A stretch of 64,000 nucleotides of DNA from the NCBI RefSeq assembly GCF_010091945.1, contig NZ_WVIE01000001.1, positions 248,001-312,000 of the forward strand, written 5' to 3'. Below the pieces are notes generated by a model. That model was not told the DNA's origin, made no database searches, and saw nothing but the letters and a program-made list of their open reading frames with translations. Below, in pieces: positions 9,057-18,614 of this stretch; position 1 is the stretch's first letter; each line of letters opens with the position of its first letter. The DNA comes from Myxacorys almedinensis A. Its GTDB lineage: Bacteria; Cyanobacteriota; Cyanobacteriia; Leptolyngbyales; Leptolyngbyaceae. Made by a program: the position numbers and the translations under genes.

Positions 9057-10280
9057 TTAGCCCAGCGTCTCAAATACTTTGAACATCGGCAGATACATCG
9101 CCAGCAAAATACTGCCGACCATGATTCCAATCACCAAAATCATGATCGGTTCCATGATACTGGTCAGCGCTTTCACCGCCTGTTCTACTTCATCTTCATA
9201 AAAGTCGGCTACTTTCATCAACATCTTGTCGATTTCACCAGTTTCCTCACCAATGCTGATCATCTGAATCGCCATCATGGGAAAAACTTGCTCTTTTTGC
9301 AGCGCGATGCTAATCATGCCGCCAGTCTGAATTTCTCGACGGGCTTCATCGATCGCATTAGCGACAATCTGATTTCCAGCCGTGTCACGCACAATTTCTA
9401 GGCAGGTCAAAATGGGGACGCCAGAGCGAGTCAACGCCCCAAAGGTGCGGCAAAACCGAGCCGTTGCAGTTTTTTGAATCAAATCACCAAACAGGGGCAT
9501 CTTGAGGAAAAAGCGATCCATCGTTTCGCGCCCTACCCGTGTGCTGTAATAGCGCTTGTAGGCAAACATCACGATCGGAACTAGAATCACAATAATGACA
9601 GCGTTTGGACTCCGCAAAAAATCACTGATGGTCAGCATCGCTTGAGTAAAGGCGGGCAGTTCCGTTCCGATTTGCTTAAAAATTCCAGCAAAAATAGGAA
9701 TCAAAAAGATTGTCATTGCCAGAAAAATAATCAGCGCCAGCGACCCAACTACTACCGGGTAGGTCATTGCCGACTTAATTTGGTTTTGCAACCGCGCTAC
9801 ATCTTCGAGGAGCTTGGCAAGCCGGTTTAACACTTCATCTAGCACACCGCCCACTTCCCCAGCTTGAACCATACTCACGTACAGACCATCAAAGCATTGA
9901 GGATGCTTCCTCATGGCATCAGAGAGGTTTGTTCCCTGTTGCACATCGCTGCTAATGTCCATTAAGGCATTTTTCAGCTTGGGGTTGGTGCATTGTTCAG
10001 AAAGGACGCCCAATCCTCGCACCATGGCTACACCCGCGTTAACAAGCACCGCAAACTGACGCGAGAAAACCGCTTTATCCTTGACCGAAACTTTAACCAT
10101 GGAGGTCTGAAATTTCTTCAGGTTCACTCCAGAGTTTAGTCCTTTATTCTCTGCAAGCTCTTGGACAAACAGACCTTGTTCCCGCAGCGCAGAGCGTGCC
10201 TCTCCTAGAGATTCGGCAGTCACTTTCTCTTTTCTGGCGTTTCCTTTGGCGTCTCGAACACGGGCAAGGTAGGTAGGCAT
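9057..10280 (-). CDS. pilC: Type IV pilus inner-membrane platform protein PilC (T2SS F family)
   Basis: 407 residues, the normal length for PilC/GspF. Two T2SSF domains lie at about residues 70-195 and 275-395, each ending in a hydrophobic hairpin (VVVGSLALIIFLAMTIFLIPIF; MEPIMILVIGIMVGSILLAMYLP), with a third membrane segment around 220-245. The family signature AGEVGGVLDEVL is present, repeated as IGEETGEIDKML. PilC sits in the inner membrane and couples the PilB and PilT motors to pilus assembly. It follows pilT and pilB on the same strand with gaps near 200 bases, so the genes may be co-transcribed or have their own promoters. The perfect hairpin at 8956 ends the unit. Confidence 0.95.
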   Translation of the reverse strand: MPTYLARVRDAKGNARKEKVTAESLGEARSALREQGLFVQELAENKGLNSGVNLKKFQTSMVKVSVKDKAVFSRQFAVLVNAGVAMVRGLGVLSEQCTNPKLKNALMDISSDVQQGTNLSDAMRKHPQCFDGLYVSMVQAGEVGGVLDEVLNRLAKLLEDVARLQNQIKSAMTYPVVVGSLALIIFLAMTIFLIPIFAGIFKQIGTELPAFTQAMLTISDFLRSPNAVIIVILVPIVMFAYKRYYSTRVGRETMDRFFLKMPLFGDLIQKTATARFCRTFGALTRSGVPILTCLEIVRDTAGNQIVANAIDEARREIQTGGMISIALQKEQVFPMMAIQMISIGEETGEIDKMLMKVADFYEDEVEQAVKALTSIMEPIMILVIGIMVGSILLAMYLPMFKVFETLG

Positions 10281-10485
10281 GGTCTAGCTCTGAATGAAGG
10301 ATGATCGTGAGTAGAATAGCTGAGCCGCGATCGCGACAGCTAACGGACTTTTCTTATAGCAAGAGAAAGATAAATTAGCGCGTTGCTCTCAGGAGAAATA
10401 GTGATTTTTGATACCCAAAATGTGATCTGTGAACCCTAGAGGATCGGCTTCTACCGAATCCGCGATAGAAGCGATCGCTCCAGAC

Positions 10486-11592
10486 TTACCGCTTCATGGC
10501 GGCATTAGCAGCAGCAGGGTTGCCGCCAATCAAACGCTGAAGCTCGTCAGGGCGAGACGTTTTAGACATTGCCGCCTCGAAACTGATGGTTCCAGCTTTG
10601 TAATAATCTGCCAGCACTTTCTCTAAGGTCTGCATTCCTAGCTTTCCGCCTGTCTGAATGGCAGAGTAGACTTGGGCTGTCTTGCCCTCTCGAATCAGGT
10701 TTGAGATAGCAGGCGTCACGATCATCATTTCCTGCGCCATCACCCGACCGTATTCACCTGGTTTCGGATTTTTCTTAGGAACTAATGTTTGGCTAAAGAC
10801 CGCCACCAGCGAGTTAGAAAGCTGAACCCGGACTTGGGTTTGACGTTCCGACGGAAACACATCAATGATCCGGTCAACGGTCTGCGCCGCCGAACTCGTA
10901 TGAAGGGTTCCAAAGACTAAGTGACCCGTCTCTGCCGCAGAAATCGCTAGAGAAATGGTTTCTAGATCCCGCATTTCCCCCACCAAAATGATGTCTGGGT
11001 CTTCGCGCAGAGCCGCTTTGAGGGCATTGGCAAAGCTTTTTGTGTCTTCTCCCAACTGGCGCTGGTGGACTAAGCTTTTGATCGGCTCATACACAAACTC
11101 GATGGGGTCTTCAACCGTCAAAATATGCTCGGCACGAGTGCGGTTGATCAGATCAATCATGGCGGCTAGGGTAGTGGTTTTCCCGGAGCCTGTAGGTCCT
11201 GTAACCAGAATCAAGCCTCTGGGCTTCTCTGCCATTTCCCGCACCACATCTGGCAATCCTAGTTTTTCAAAGTTAGGAATTTTAGAACTTAGCGCGCGCA
11301 GGCAGGCGGCATAGGTTCCCCGGTCTTTATAGACGTTGACCCGAAAACGGGCTAACCCTCTGACACCATAGGAACAGTCAAGCTCCCAGTTTTGCTCCAA
11401 GTTCTTGCGCTGAGTGTTGTTCAGCATGCTGAAAATAAGGCGCTGACATTCTTCAGCATTGAGGACTTGATCGCTCACAGGCTGGAGGTGCCCGCTAATG
11501 CGAAAGTAGGGCGGCAATCCAGCCGTCAGATGCAGGTCAGAGCCACCCATTTCGATGAGTTGCTCCATCAAATCTTCAATCATCAATTCCAT
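10486..11592 (-). CDS. pilT: Twitching motility ATPase PilT
   Basis: 368 residues, typical of PilT. Walker A GPTGSGKTT is at residues 132-140, with an Asp-box/Walker B around ALREDPDIILVGEMRD and a His-box TGHLVFGTLHTSSA. The retraction-specific motif AISNLIREGK near residue 280 (AIRNLIRE in most members) separates PilT from PilB. It powers pilus retraction, twitching and DNA uptake. AAGGAG nine bases upstream supports the ATG at 11592. It lies between pilB and pilC. Confidence 0.96.
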   Translation of the reverse strand: MELMIEDLMEQLIEMGGSDLHLTAGLPPYFRISGHLQPVSDQVLNAEECQRLIFSMLNNTQRKNLEQNWELDCSYGVRGLARFRVNVYKDRGTYAACLRALSSKIPNFEKLGLPDVVREMAEKPRGLILVTGPTGSGKTTTLAAMIDLINRTRAEHILTVEDPIEFVYEPIKSLVHQRQLGEDTKSFANALKAALREDPDIILVGEMRDLETISLAISAAETGHLVFGTLHTSSAAQTVDRIIDVFPSERQTQVRVQLSNSLVAVFSQTLVPKKNPKPGEYGRVMAQEMMIVTPAISNLIREGKTAQVYSAIQTGGKLGMQTLEKVLADYYKAGTISFEAAMSKTSRPDELQRLIGGNPAAANAAMKR

Positions 11593-11780
11593 GCGGCTTG
11601 CTCCTTATAGTGCTGAGAAGAATTGGGCGATCAGGGCAGAGCGCACCTCTGCTAGAACCGCAGTCGGGTAGGGGCTACTTCGGGAGTTAGTCTACCCATC
11701 GATTTGGGGAAGCGCTCAGAACCGTTACTTGGTTTGAGCGATCGCACCAGAAATTTCAAACTAACCGCCCAAATTAAGCG

Positions 11781-13775
11781 TTAGTCTTGAAAGCGAGGAG
11801 TCATGCAGTAAGGACACTCCAGCCATTCTTGATGGAGTTCTGCACTACAGCACCGACAGGTCAGCGACGATTTGCGTTTGGCTCTGAGTTCGGCTTCTAA
11901 ACCCGTATCGGTAAACGTCACCCGCTCGATTTCTTCTAAGGTAGATAATCCTTCCCGGACGAGGTTCAAACTATAAGCCAGCAAGGTTTGCATTCCTTCT
12001 TCGACTGCCACTTCTTTGATTTGCTCGGTGGGTGCGCCTTGGTTGATCAAGGTTTGCAGGCGTTCTGTGACGCGCATCACCTCATAAACGCCCAAGCGCC
12101 CTTTGTAGCCGACTCCGCCACACTTTTCGCAAAGCTGACCTTTTGCCCGTGCCTCCTGAATCTCGTGGGCGTGCAGCGTATTGGCTTTGTAGAGCGTCAA
12201 TTGGGCATCGCGAGAACTAGTCAAGCCAAAGCGAGAGAGTTCTTCTGAGCTAGGGGTGTAGGGGACTCGGCACTGCTCGCAGACACGACGCACCAGCCGC
12301 TGAGCCACGACACCAACCAACGCACCCGATACCATAAACGGCTCGACCCCCATCTCATCAAGACGTGCGATCGCACCTGCCGCATCGTTTGTGTGAAGGG
12401 TGGTCAAGACCAAGTGCCCGGTGAGCGCCGCTTCGATCGCAGTTTTGGCAGTTTCTTTATCGCGAGTCTCACCCACCAAAATGACGTCTGGATCTTGTCG
12501 CAAAAAGGCTCTCAAGATGGCAGCGAAATCCATGCCTTTTTCGCGAATCACCTGCACCTGAGTCAACCCTGGCAGCGAGTATTCGATCGGATCTTCTGCG
12601 GTACTAATATTGACACCTGGATCGTTGCGCTCTGCCAACGCTGAATAGAGCGTCGTTGTTTTGCCCGATCCGGTTGGTCCTGTCACCAAAATCAGCCCAA
12701 ACGGACGCTTCACCATGTCCTGAACGGTTTCTAACGACAGGGGATCGGTGATCAGCTTATCGAGACCTAGCTGGGTCGCAGAGTTATCCAAAATGCGGAG
12801 AACCACTTTCTCGCCATAGCGACTTGGTAACGTGTTCACCCGGAAATCTACTTTCCGACCGTCATAAATTCGTCGAATTCGCCCGTCTTGCGGGGATCGA
12901 CGCTCGGCAATGTCGAGTTGCGCGATAATTTTGAACCGGGCAACCACCGCCGGAATAATTTTTTTAGGAAACGGATCAAATGCCTCCCGCAAAACGCCGT
13001 CTTTCCGGAAGCGAATTCGCAAAAACTCTTCTTGCGGCTCAACATGAATATCTGAAACGCTCATCTGGAGCGCTTTGATCAGCACCTTGTTGACGAGGGC
13101 AATAATCGGAGCCGCGTCTGCATCTGCCGATGCGTCGAGGTCAACTTCGTTATCATCCTCTGCTTCTCCGAGCGATTCTAACCCTTCTAAATCGGATTGG
13201 ACATCGACTCTCGACTGCTCTTCTAGCTGGCGATCGCGGGCAATGCGATCGTCAAGATAGGTTGACATCAGCCGTTGATAATCTTCTAGCGTGATCACCA
13301 GTCGCTGCAACCCTAGCCCTTTTGGGCGCAAGATTCGATTTAACTCGTCTTGAGCCGCAAGATTGTCTGGATCAACCATTGCCACCAGCAAAAAAGGCGG
13401 CTGAGTATCGCCTTGGGCTAGCGGAACCAGATGATAACGACGGCACAACTCAATGGGAATCAGGCTATCAATGAGTTGACCAACTTGATTTTCAGAAACC
13501 TGGTTGATTTCGGGATCGAGCGACTCAACTCCGTAGAGAATCTTGAGTTCAAACAGTTGTTGCTTCTTGTACTGGCGTAGCAACTCCGGAGAAAGCTGCT
13601 GTCCGGTCAATGCCTCTAAAACGGCGGTGAGCGGTTTGCCCGATTTTCGGCTCTCAATGAGCGCTTGATGCATCTGCTCATTGTTGACATAGCCCGATTG
13701 AATAAGTTGATTCCCGAAGGGAGAGAAATTATTTTGAACGACAAGTGCTCGGCGCTGAGAAGAGGAGTTAGTCAT
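11781..13775 (-). CDS. pilB: Type IV pilus assembly ATPase PilB, with extra C-terminal cysteine cluster
   Basis: 664 residues. An N-terminal MshEN-type (GspE-N) region covers about 20-180. An acidic linker and the N2 domain follow. The ATPase core has Walker A GPTGSGKTT near residue 366, the Asp-box LRAFLRQDPDVILVGETRD and the His-box TGHLVLTTLHTNDA. The usual tetracysteine zinc site is present (CEQC and CEKC in the C-terminal third). Unusually, the last 25 residues hold a second cysteine cluster, C640-x-C642-C643 and C654-x2-C657, which looks like a small zinc ribbon. PilB drives pilus extension, and MshEN domains can bind c-di-GMP, linking it in principle to the cyclase at 3164. Confidence 0.95.
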   Translation of the reverse strand: MTNSSSQRRALVVQNNFSPFGNQLIQSGYVNNEQMHQALIESRKSGKPLTAVLEALTGQQLSPELLRQYKKQQLFELKILYGVESLDPEINQVSENQVGQLIDSLIPIELCRRYHLVPLAQGDTQPPFLLVAMVDPDNLAAQDELNRILRPKGLGLQRLVITLEDYQRLMSTYLDDRIARDRQLEEQSRVDVQSDLEGLESLGEAEDDNEVDLDASADADAAPIIALVNKVLIKALQMSVSDIHVEPQEEFLRIRFRKDGVLREAFDPFPKKIIPAVVARFKIIAQLDIAERRSPQDGRIRRIYDGRKVDFRVNTLPSRYGEKVVLRILDNSATQLGLDKLITDPLSLETVQDMVKRPFGLILVTGPTGSGKTTTLYSALAERNDPGVNISTAEDPIEYSLPGLTQVQVIREKGMDFAAILRAFLRQDPDVILVGETRDKETAKTAIEAALTGHLVLTTLHTNDAAGAIARLDEMGVEPFMVSGALVGVVAQRLVRRVCEQCRVPYTPSSEELSRFGLTSSRDAQLTLYKANTLHAHEIQEARAKGQLCEKCGGVGYKGRLGVYEVMRVTERLQTLINQGAPTEQIKEVAVEEGMQTLLAYSLNLVREGLSTLEEIERVTFTDTGLEAELRAKRKSSLTCRCCSAELHQEWLECPYCMTPRFQD

Positions 13776-14191
13776 GGCTGCTGAACGAAGGATGTCCTTG
13801 TAGGGAATATTCCCTAAAAATCTTGGAAAGGTGCGATCGCTCTCTTAATTCGGTTCATCAAAGCTTTATAAAGCTCTCCGTAGTAACCGCTTTCAAGGCA
13901 AGCATCCCTGTGCTTTCGTAAGCACTGTTTCCTATTTTTTTAGCTATCCTTCTTGGGTCAGGGCTAAAACACCTCAGCCATACGCTGGGGAGATCTTGGG
14001 GACTTTGCACTCTGCCGCCCAGCGCCGCCTTGGTGATCTCGTAACTCTCCGTCTCTGAACTACATCAAAATGGTGTCAGCAGGATATGATGCTTAACGGC
14101 TTAGTAAGACGATAGCGACTTGAGACAATTCGCTAGGATAAGTAGAAGGACTAGCCAACGCTAGCGTTGTTTACAGGGGATTAGCGCAACA
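13776..14191. other. Divergent promoter region between pilB and grpE
   Basis: About 415 bases separating divergently transcribed pilB (minus) and grpE (plus). It must contain promoters for both. I looked for a CIRCE heat-shock operator (TTAGCACTC-N9-GAGTGCTAA) and saw none, nor any RNA gene. Confidence 0.5.
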
Positions 14192-14911
14192 ATGATCGAG
14201 GAAGAAAAGCAAGTAGACCCAACTCAACCTTTATCGTCGGCAGAAGCGTCTGACATGGAGGACGCTCCTACCGTTACTGCGGAGACTGGTGCCGAGACCA
14301 GCGCAGACGCGCAGGCGGCTGAGACATCATCGGTTGAGAACGACTCACCGGATAGTGTTGCTTCAGCCGAGACCGATGATACAGATTATGAAGCCGCGTT
14401 CATGGAGCTTCGGTCGAACTATGCTGCCAAAGAGCGGGAAATGGAAGCGCTGAAGATTCAAATTGAAGACCGCAGCAGCCAGTATATGAGAATTGCAGCA
14501 GACTTCGAGAATTTTCGGAGACGGACGCAGAAGGAAAAAGAAGATTTAGAGCAGCAAATTAAGTGCAACACCGTGAATGAGTTGCTGCCGGTGGTGGATA
14601 ATTTTGAACGGGCGCGATCGCACATTAAGCCGCAAACCGACGCAGAAATGGGCATTCACAAGAGCTACCAAGGCGTCTACAAAGATATGGTGGATCGCCT
14701 GAAAAAGATTGGCGTTGCGCCGATGCGAGCGGAAGGCAAAGAGTTTGACCCCAACCTGCATGAAGCGGTGATGCGAGAGCCGACCAACGAGTATTCGGAA
14801 GGGACGGTCGTAGAAGAGCTAGTGCGGGGCTATATGCTGGGCGATCGCGTTTTACGTCATGCCATGGTTAAAGTTGCTGCCCCGGTAGAAGACGAATCAT
14901 CCGCAGAGTAA
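14192..14911 (+). CDS. grpE: Nucleotide exchange factor GrpE
   Basis: 239 residues. An acidic disordered N-terminus of about 75 residues (Glu/Asp/Ser/Thr/Ala-rich) precedes the long GrpE helix (about 85-135, containing YMRIAADFENFRRRTQKEKE) and the C-terminal beta domain with the signature GVAPMRAEGKEFDPNLHEAV and VRGYMLGDRVLRHAMVKVA. GrpE swaps ADP for ATP on DnaK. AGGGGA upstream supports the ATG. It heads the grpE-dnaK-dnaJ cluster. Confidence 0.96.
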   Translation: MIEEEKQVDPTQPLSSAEASDMEDAPTVTAETGAETSADAQAAETSSVENDSPDSVASAETDDTDYEAAFMELRSNYAAKEREMEALKIQIEDRSSQYMRIAADFENFRRRTQKEKEDLEQQIKCNTVNELLPVVDNFERARSHIKPQTDAEMGIHKSYQGVYKDMVDRLKKIGVAPMRAEGKEFDPNLHEAVMREPTNEYSEGTVVEELVRGYMLGDRVLRHAMVKVAAPVEDESSAE

Positions 14912-15176
14912 GCCTTTGACGCTTAAACGGCGAGCCGTTGAGCCGCAATGTCAGGAGATTTATCAGAAGATTCCGCATTTCTACGTGATTATACCCTTTG
15001 AAATACGGAGTATAAAGGACACTGGCGATGTAGACGTTATGAACAATCCGGATCAGGGCAACCTTCGGATTAGGGTGAATCAGCTAACGTAGCTTACTTA
15101 CGTAGTGCTGATTTCTACCGTTATTTCTGTCACATTGCCTTACAGTTCACCTGCGTATCTTCTACCGCCGCAAGCT

Positions 15177-17120
15177 ATGGGAAAAGTCATTGGGATCGAC
15201 TTAGGCACGACCAACAGTTGTGTTGCCGTTTTGGAGGGTGGACAACCCGTTATCATCGCCAACTCAGAAGGGGGACGGACAACCCCTAGCATTGTGGGAT
15301 TTGGCAAAGCGGGAGACCGGCTTGTCGGTCAGCTTGCCAAGCGTCAGGCTGTCACCAATGCAGAAAACACCGTTTTTAGCATCAAGCGCTTTATCGGACG
15401 GCGCTGGCAAGATACCGAGATCGAGCGATCGCGGGTTCCCTACAACTGTGTCAAAGGCAAAGACGATACGGTAGATGTCCAGATTCGGGGACGTAGCTAT
15501 ACGCCTCAAGAAATCTCAGCCATGATTTTGCAACGGCTCAAGCAGGATGCTGAAAACTATTTAGGGGAACCCGTGACCCAAGCCGTGATCACGGTTCCTG
15601 CGTATTTTAGCGATGCTCAGCGTCAGGCAACCAAAGATGCCGGTACGATCGCAGGCTTGGAAGTCCTCCGCATCATTAACGAGCCGACGGCGGCGGCGTT
15701 GGCATACGGCTTGGAAAAGCAAGACCAAGATCAGTGCGTTCTGGTGTTTGACTTGGGCGGCGGCACGTTTGACGTATCTATTCTCCAACTAGGGGATGGT
15801 GTATTTGAAGTCAAGGCAACCTCTGGCAACAACCACTTGGGCGGAGACGACTTTGATGCCTGCCTAGTGAACTGGATGGGGGAGGCGTTCAAGCAGCAAG
15901 AAGGCATTGATTTAGCCACCGACAAAATGGCACTGCAACGCCTTCGCGAGGCAGCCGAAAAAGCCAAAATCGAGCTATCTGGAACCCTCAGTACAACGAT
16001 CAATTTACCCTTTATCACCGCCGATGAAACCGGACCAAAACATTTAGAAACCGAGTTGACTCGCGCCAAATTTGAAGAATTAGCAGGCAGCCTGATTCAG
16101 GGAACCCTTGAGCCGATGGAGCAGGCGCTCAAAGACGCGGGGCTAACCACCGAAGATATTGATCGGATTATCCTGGTGGGGGGATCGACTCGCATTCCAG
16201 CCGTTCAAGAAGCCCTGCGGACGTTTTTCAATGGAAGAACCCCCGATCGCTCTGTGAATCCTGATGAAGCAGTAGCCCTAGGGGCGGCGATTCAGGCTGG
16301 CGTGTTGGGCGGCGAAGTTAAAGATTTGCTGTTGCTAGACGTGACGCCGCTCTCGCTGGGGATCGAGACCCTAGGAGAAGTGTTCACCCGAATTATGGAT
16401 CGCAACACCACGATTCCGACTAGCAAAACTCAAGTCTTTTCGACTGCAACCGATGGTCAAACCTCCGTTGAAATCCATGCTTTGCAAGGAGAACGGGCAA
16501 TGGCGCGGGATAATAAAAGCCTTGGAAAATTTCAGTTGACGGGAATTCCACCTGCCCCTAGGGGTGTGCCTCAAATTGAAGTATCGTTTGAGATCGATGC
16601 AAACGGCATTCTCAAAGTTTCTGCCCGCGACAAAGGCACTGGGCGCGCTCAAGGAATTGAGATCAGCAACACAGGCGGCTTAAGCCCCAGTGAAATTGAG
16701 CGGATGCGCCAAGAGTCGGAATTGTATGCCGATGAAGATGGTCGTCGTAAGCACCTAGTCGAGCTAAAGAATCAGGCAGATACCTTGTTCTACAGCTACG
16801 AGACCACCATGCGCGATAATGGTGAATTCATCAACGATGACTTGAAAGGGCAGGCAAACGAAAAAGTTGCAGAACTTAAAGCTGCGATCGCAGATCCTAA
16901 GATCAGCATCGATGACATGAAAGCTCGCCTCGATGCCCTCCAGCACACCTTGTTCACCATTGGTTCAGCCGTCTATCAAGGCGTTGATTTGGGCGGAGGG
17001 GCTTCAGGAACGAGTGCCTTCTCCCAATCTGCGTATGATGAAACTGTTTCCGCAAACCCTGCCCACTTTGATTTTGAAGAAGATGCAACGGTAACAGCAG
17101 ATTATGAGGCCGTTGATTAA
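15177..17120 (+). CDS. dnaK: Molecular chaperone DnaK
   Basis: Hsp70 chaperone, 647 residues from the ATG at 15177, which gives the canonical start [21 protein letters not shown]. An in-frame GTG at 15105 would add 24 atypical residues and is rejected. The nucleotide-binding domain (1-385) shows the phosphate-1 motif [22 protein letters not shown] and [10 protein letters not shown]. The substrate domain starts at [15 protein letters not shown] and the helical lid follows, ending in an acidic tail that lacks the exact EEVD-like ending of some homologues. It acts with GrpE (upstream) and DnaJ (downstream). Cyanobacteria usually have several dnaK genes; clustering with grpE and dnaJ suggests the stress-type DnaK2 (inference). 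Confidence 0.96.
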   Translation: MGKVIGIDLGTTNSCVAVLEGGQPVIIANSEGGRTTPSIVGFGKAGDRLVGQLAKRQAVTNAENTVFSIKRFIGRRWQDTEIERSRVPYNCVKGKDDTVDVQIRGRSYTPQEISAMILQRLKQDAENYLGEPVTQAVITVPAYFSDAQRQATKDAGTIAGLEVLRIINEPTAAALAYGLEKQDQDQCVLVFDLGGGTFDVSILQLGDGVFEVKATSGNNHLGGDDFDACLVNWMGEAFKQQEGIDLATDKMALQRLREAAEKAKIELSGTLSTTINLPFITADETGPKHLETELTRAKFEELAGSLIQGTLEPMEQALKDAGLTTEDIDRIILVGGSTRIPAVQEALRTFFNGRTPDRSVNPDEAVALGAAIQAGVLGGEVKDLLLLDVTPLSLGIETLGEVFTRIMDRNTTIPTSKTQVFSTATDGQTSVEIHALQGERAMARDNKSLGKFQLTGIPPAPRGVPQIEVSFEIDANGILKVSARDKGTGRAQGIEISNTGGLSPSEIERMRQESELYADEDGRRKHLVELKNQADTLFYSYETTMRDNGEFINDDLKGQANEKVAELKAAIADPKISIDDMKARLDALQHTLFTIGSAVYQGVDLGGGASGTSAFSQSAYDETVSANPAHFDFEEDATVTADYEAVD

Positions 17121-17228
17121 ATGAGAATGTTAGGGTATTAGATATAGGGTTGTTTGGGAAAGTTTACTGAGCCTTCAACCCCAGCCTCCCAACCCCTCAG
17201 CCCCCTTACCCCCACCTAGCAGTACTCT

Positions 17229-18359
17229 ATGGCTCGTGACTTTTACGAAATTCTCGGCGTTTCGCGAGATGCCGACAAAGAAGACCTCAAGCAGGCTTAT
17301 CGTCGCTTAGCCCGTAAGTATCACCCCGACGTTAACAAAGAAGAGGGAGCCGAGGAGCGGTTTAAAGAAATTAACCGCGCCTACGAAGTGCTATCTGAGC
17401 CAGACACTCGCGCTCAGTACGATCGCTTTGGCGAAGCAGGCGTGGGTTCTGCTGGCGCGGGCGGTTTCCAAGACTTTGGAGACATGGGCGGCTTTGCCGA
17501 TATTTTTGAGAGTTTCTTTAGCGGCTTTTCGGGCGGCGCACCAGGCACTCAAACCCGACGACGGGGCGGCCCAGTGCGGGGTGATGATTTGAGGCTCGAT
17601 CTCAAGCTCGATTTTAGAGAAGCGGTATTTGGCGGCGAGAAAGAAATTCGGATTAGCCATTTGGAAACCTGTACAACCTGTAATGGCAGTGGCGCAAAAC
17701 CGGGGACTCGTCCTCGCACCTGTTCGACCTGCACAGGATCGGGACAGGTGCGCCGAGCCACTCGTACCCCCTTTGGCAGTTTTACTCAGGTTTCGGTGTG
17801 CCCAACCTGTAATGGCACGGGGCAAGTGATTGAAGACAAGTGCGAGGTTTGTGGTGGCAATGGGCAACGCCAGGAAACCAAAAAGCTGAAGATTTCGATT
17901 CCGGCGGGGGTAGACAACGGAACTCGGCTGCGGGTGTCGGGAGAAGGAGACGCTGGGCAACGGAGCGGTCCGCCGGGGGATCTGTATGTTTATCTGTTTA
18001 TCAATGACGATCCTGAGTTTCGACGAGATGGGATCAATGTTCTCTCTGACGTCAAGATCAGCTATTTGCAAGCCATTTTGGGTTCGCGAATTGAGGTGAA
18101 CACGGTAGACGGGGCTGAAGAACTGGCGATTCCGGCAGGAACGCAACCCAATACGGTGTTGACGTTGGAAAGTAAAGGCGTTCCCAAGTTGGGCAATCCT
18201 GTCAGCCGGGGCAATCACTTGATTACGGTGTCGGTTGATATTCCGACCAAAGTAGGTACCGAAGAGCGAGAATTGCTGGAGAAATTGGCAAAGATTCGCG
18301 GCGATCGCATCGGTAAAGGTGGCGTTGAAGGCTTTATTGGAAAAATATTCGGCGGATGA
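17229..18359 (+). CDS. dnaJ: Chaperone DnaJ (type I Hsp40)
   Basis: 376 residues with all type I parts: J domain at 1-70 with the HPD triad (KYHPDVN), a Gly/Phe-rich linker (about 75-110), a zinc-finger region with four CxxCxGxG repeats ([32 protein letters not shown]) and the C-terminal substrate-binding beta domains. It stimulates DnaK ATP hydrolysis and delivers clients. It overlaps the TusA-like gene by 4 bases (ATGA), so the two are translationally coupled. Confidence 0.96.
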   Translation: MARDFYEILGVSRDADKEDLKQAYRRLARKYHPDVNKEEGAEERFKEINRAYEVLSEPDTRAQYDRFGEAGVGSAGAGGFQDFGDMGGFADIFESFFSGFSGGAPGTQTRRRGGPVRGDDLRLDLKLDFREAVFGGEKEIRISHLETCTTCNGSGAKPGTRPRTCSTCTGSGQVRRATRTPFGSFTQVSVCPTCNGTGQVIEDKCEVCGGNGQRQETKKLKISIPAGVDNGTRLRVSGEGDAGQRSGPPGDLYVYLFINDDPEFRRDGINVLSDVKISYLQAILGSRIEVNTVDGAEELAIPAGTQPNTVLTLESKGVPKLGNPVSRGNHLITVSVDIPTKVGTEERELLEKLAKIRGDRIGKGGVEGFIGKIFGG

Positions 18360-18595
18360 GTACTCCACAGTCTACTCCTGATGTGCACATGGATCTGCGA
18401 GGAACCCCTTGCCCGATCAATTTTGTGCGAACCAAGCTTAAACTAGAACAACTGCCCTCTGGCTCCCTCCTAGAAGTGTGGCTCGATCCGGGCGAACCGA
18501 TTGAGCAAGTTCCTGACAGTTTGGCAATGGAAGGCTACCAGATTGAAAGTATTGACGATCGCTCAGAGTTCTTTGCCCTCAGAATTCGGTGCTGA
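18356..18595 (+). CDS. TusA-like sulfur carrier family protein
   Basis: 79 residues matching the TusA/SirA fold: the start [20 protein letters not shown] with the conserved Cys at residue 19, then the beta-alpha-beta pattern ending in FFALRIRC. TusA proteins carry persulfide sulfur on this cysteine for tRNA thiolation or sulfur trafficking. The usual CPxP motif reads CPIN here, so the second proline is missing and activity may differ. The ATG overlaps the dnaJ stop codon, placing a sulfur carrier in the chaperone operon. Confidence 0.88.
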   Translation: MSTPQSTPDVHMDLRGTPCPINFVRTKLKLEQLPSGSLLEVWLDPGEPIEQVPDSLAMEGYQIESIDDRSEFFALRIRC

Positions 18596-18614
18596 GCCGC
18601 CCCCTAATCAACCG

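Noticed and set aside
13776-15176. CIRCE heat-shock operator before grpE or dnaK
   Set aside because: No inverted TTAGCACTC/GAGTGCTAA pair could be found in either gap.
15105-15176. GTG start for dnaK
   Set aside because: Adds 24 residues with no counterpart in DnaK; the canonical [12 protein letters not shown] start is at 15177.
17391-18368. 325-residue minus-strand frame across dnaJ
   Set aside because: It is a shadow of dnaJ: no family resemblance and low-quality composition, while dnaJ itself is complete.
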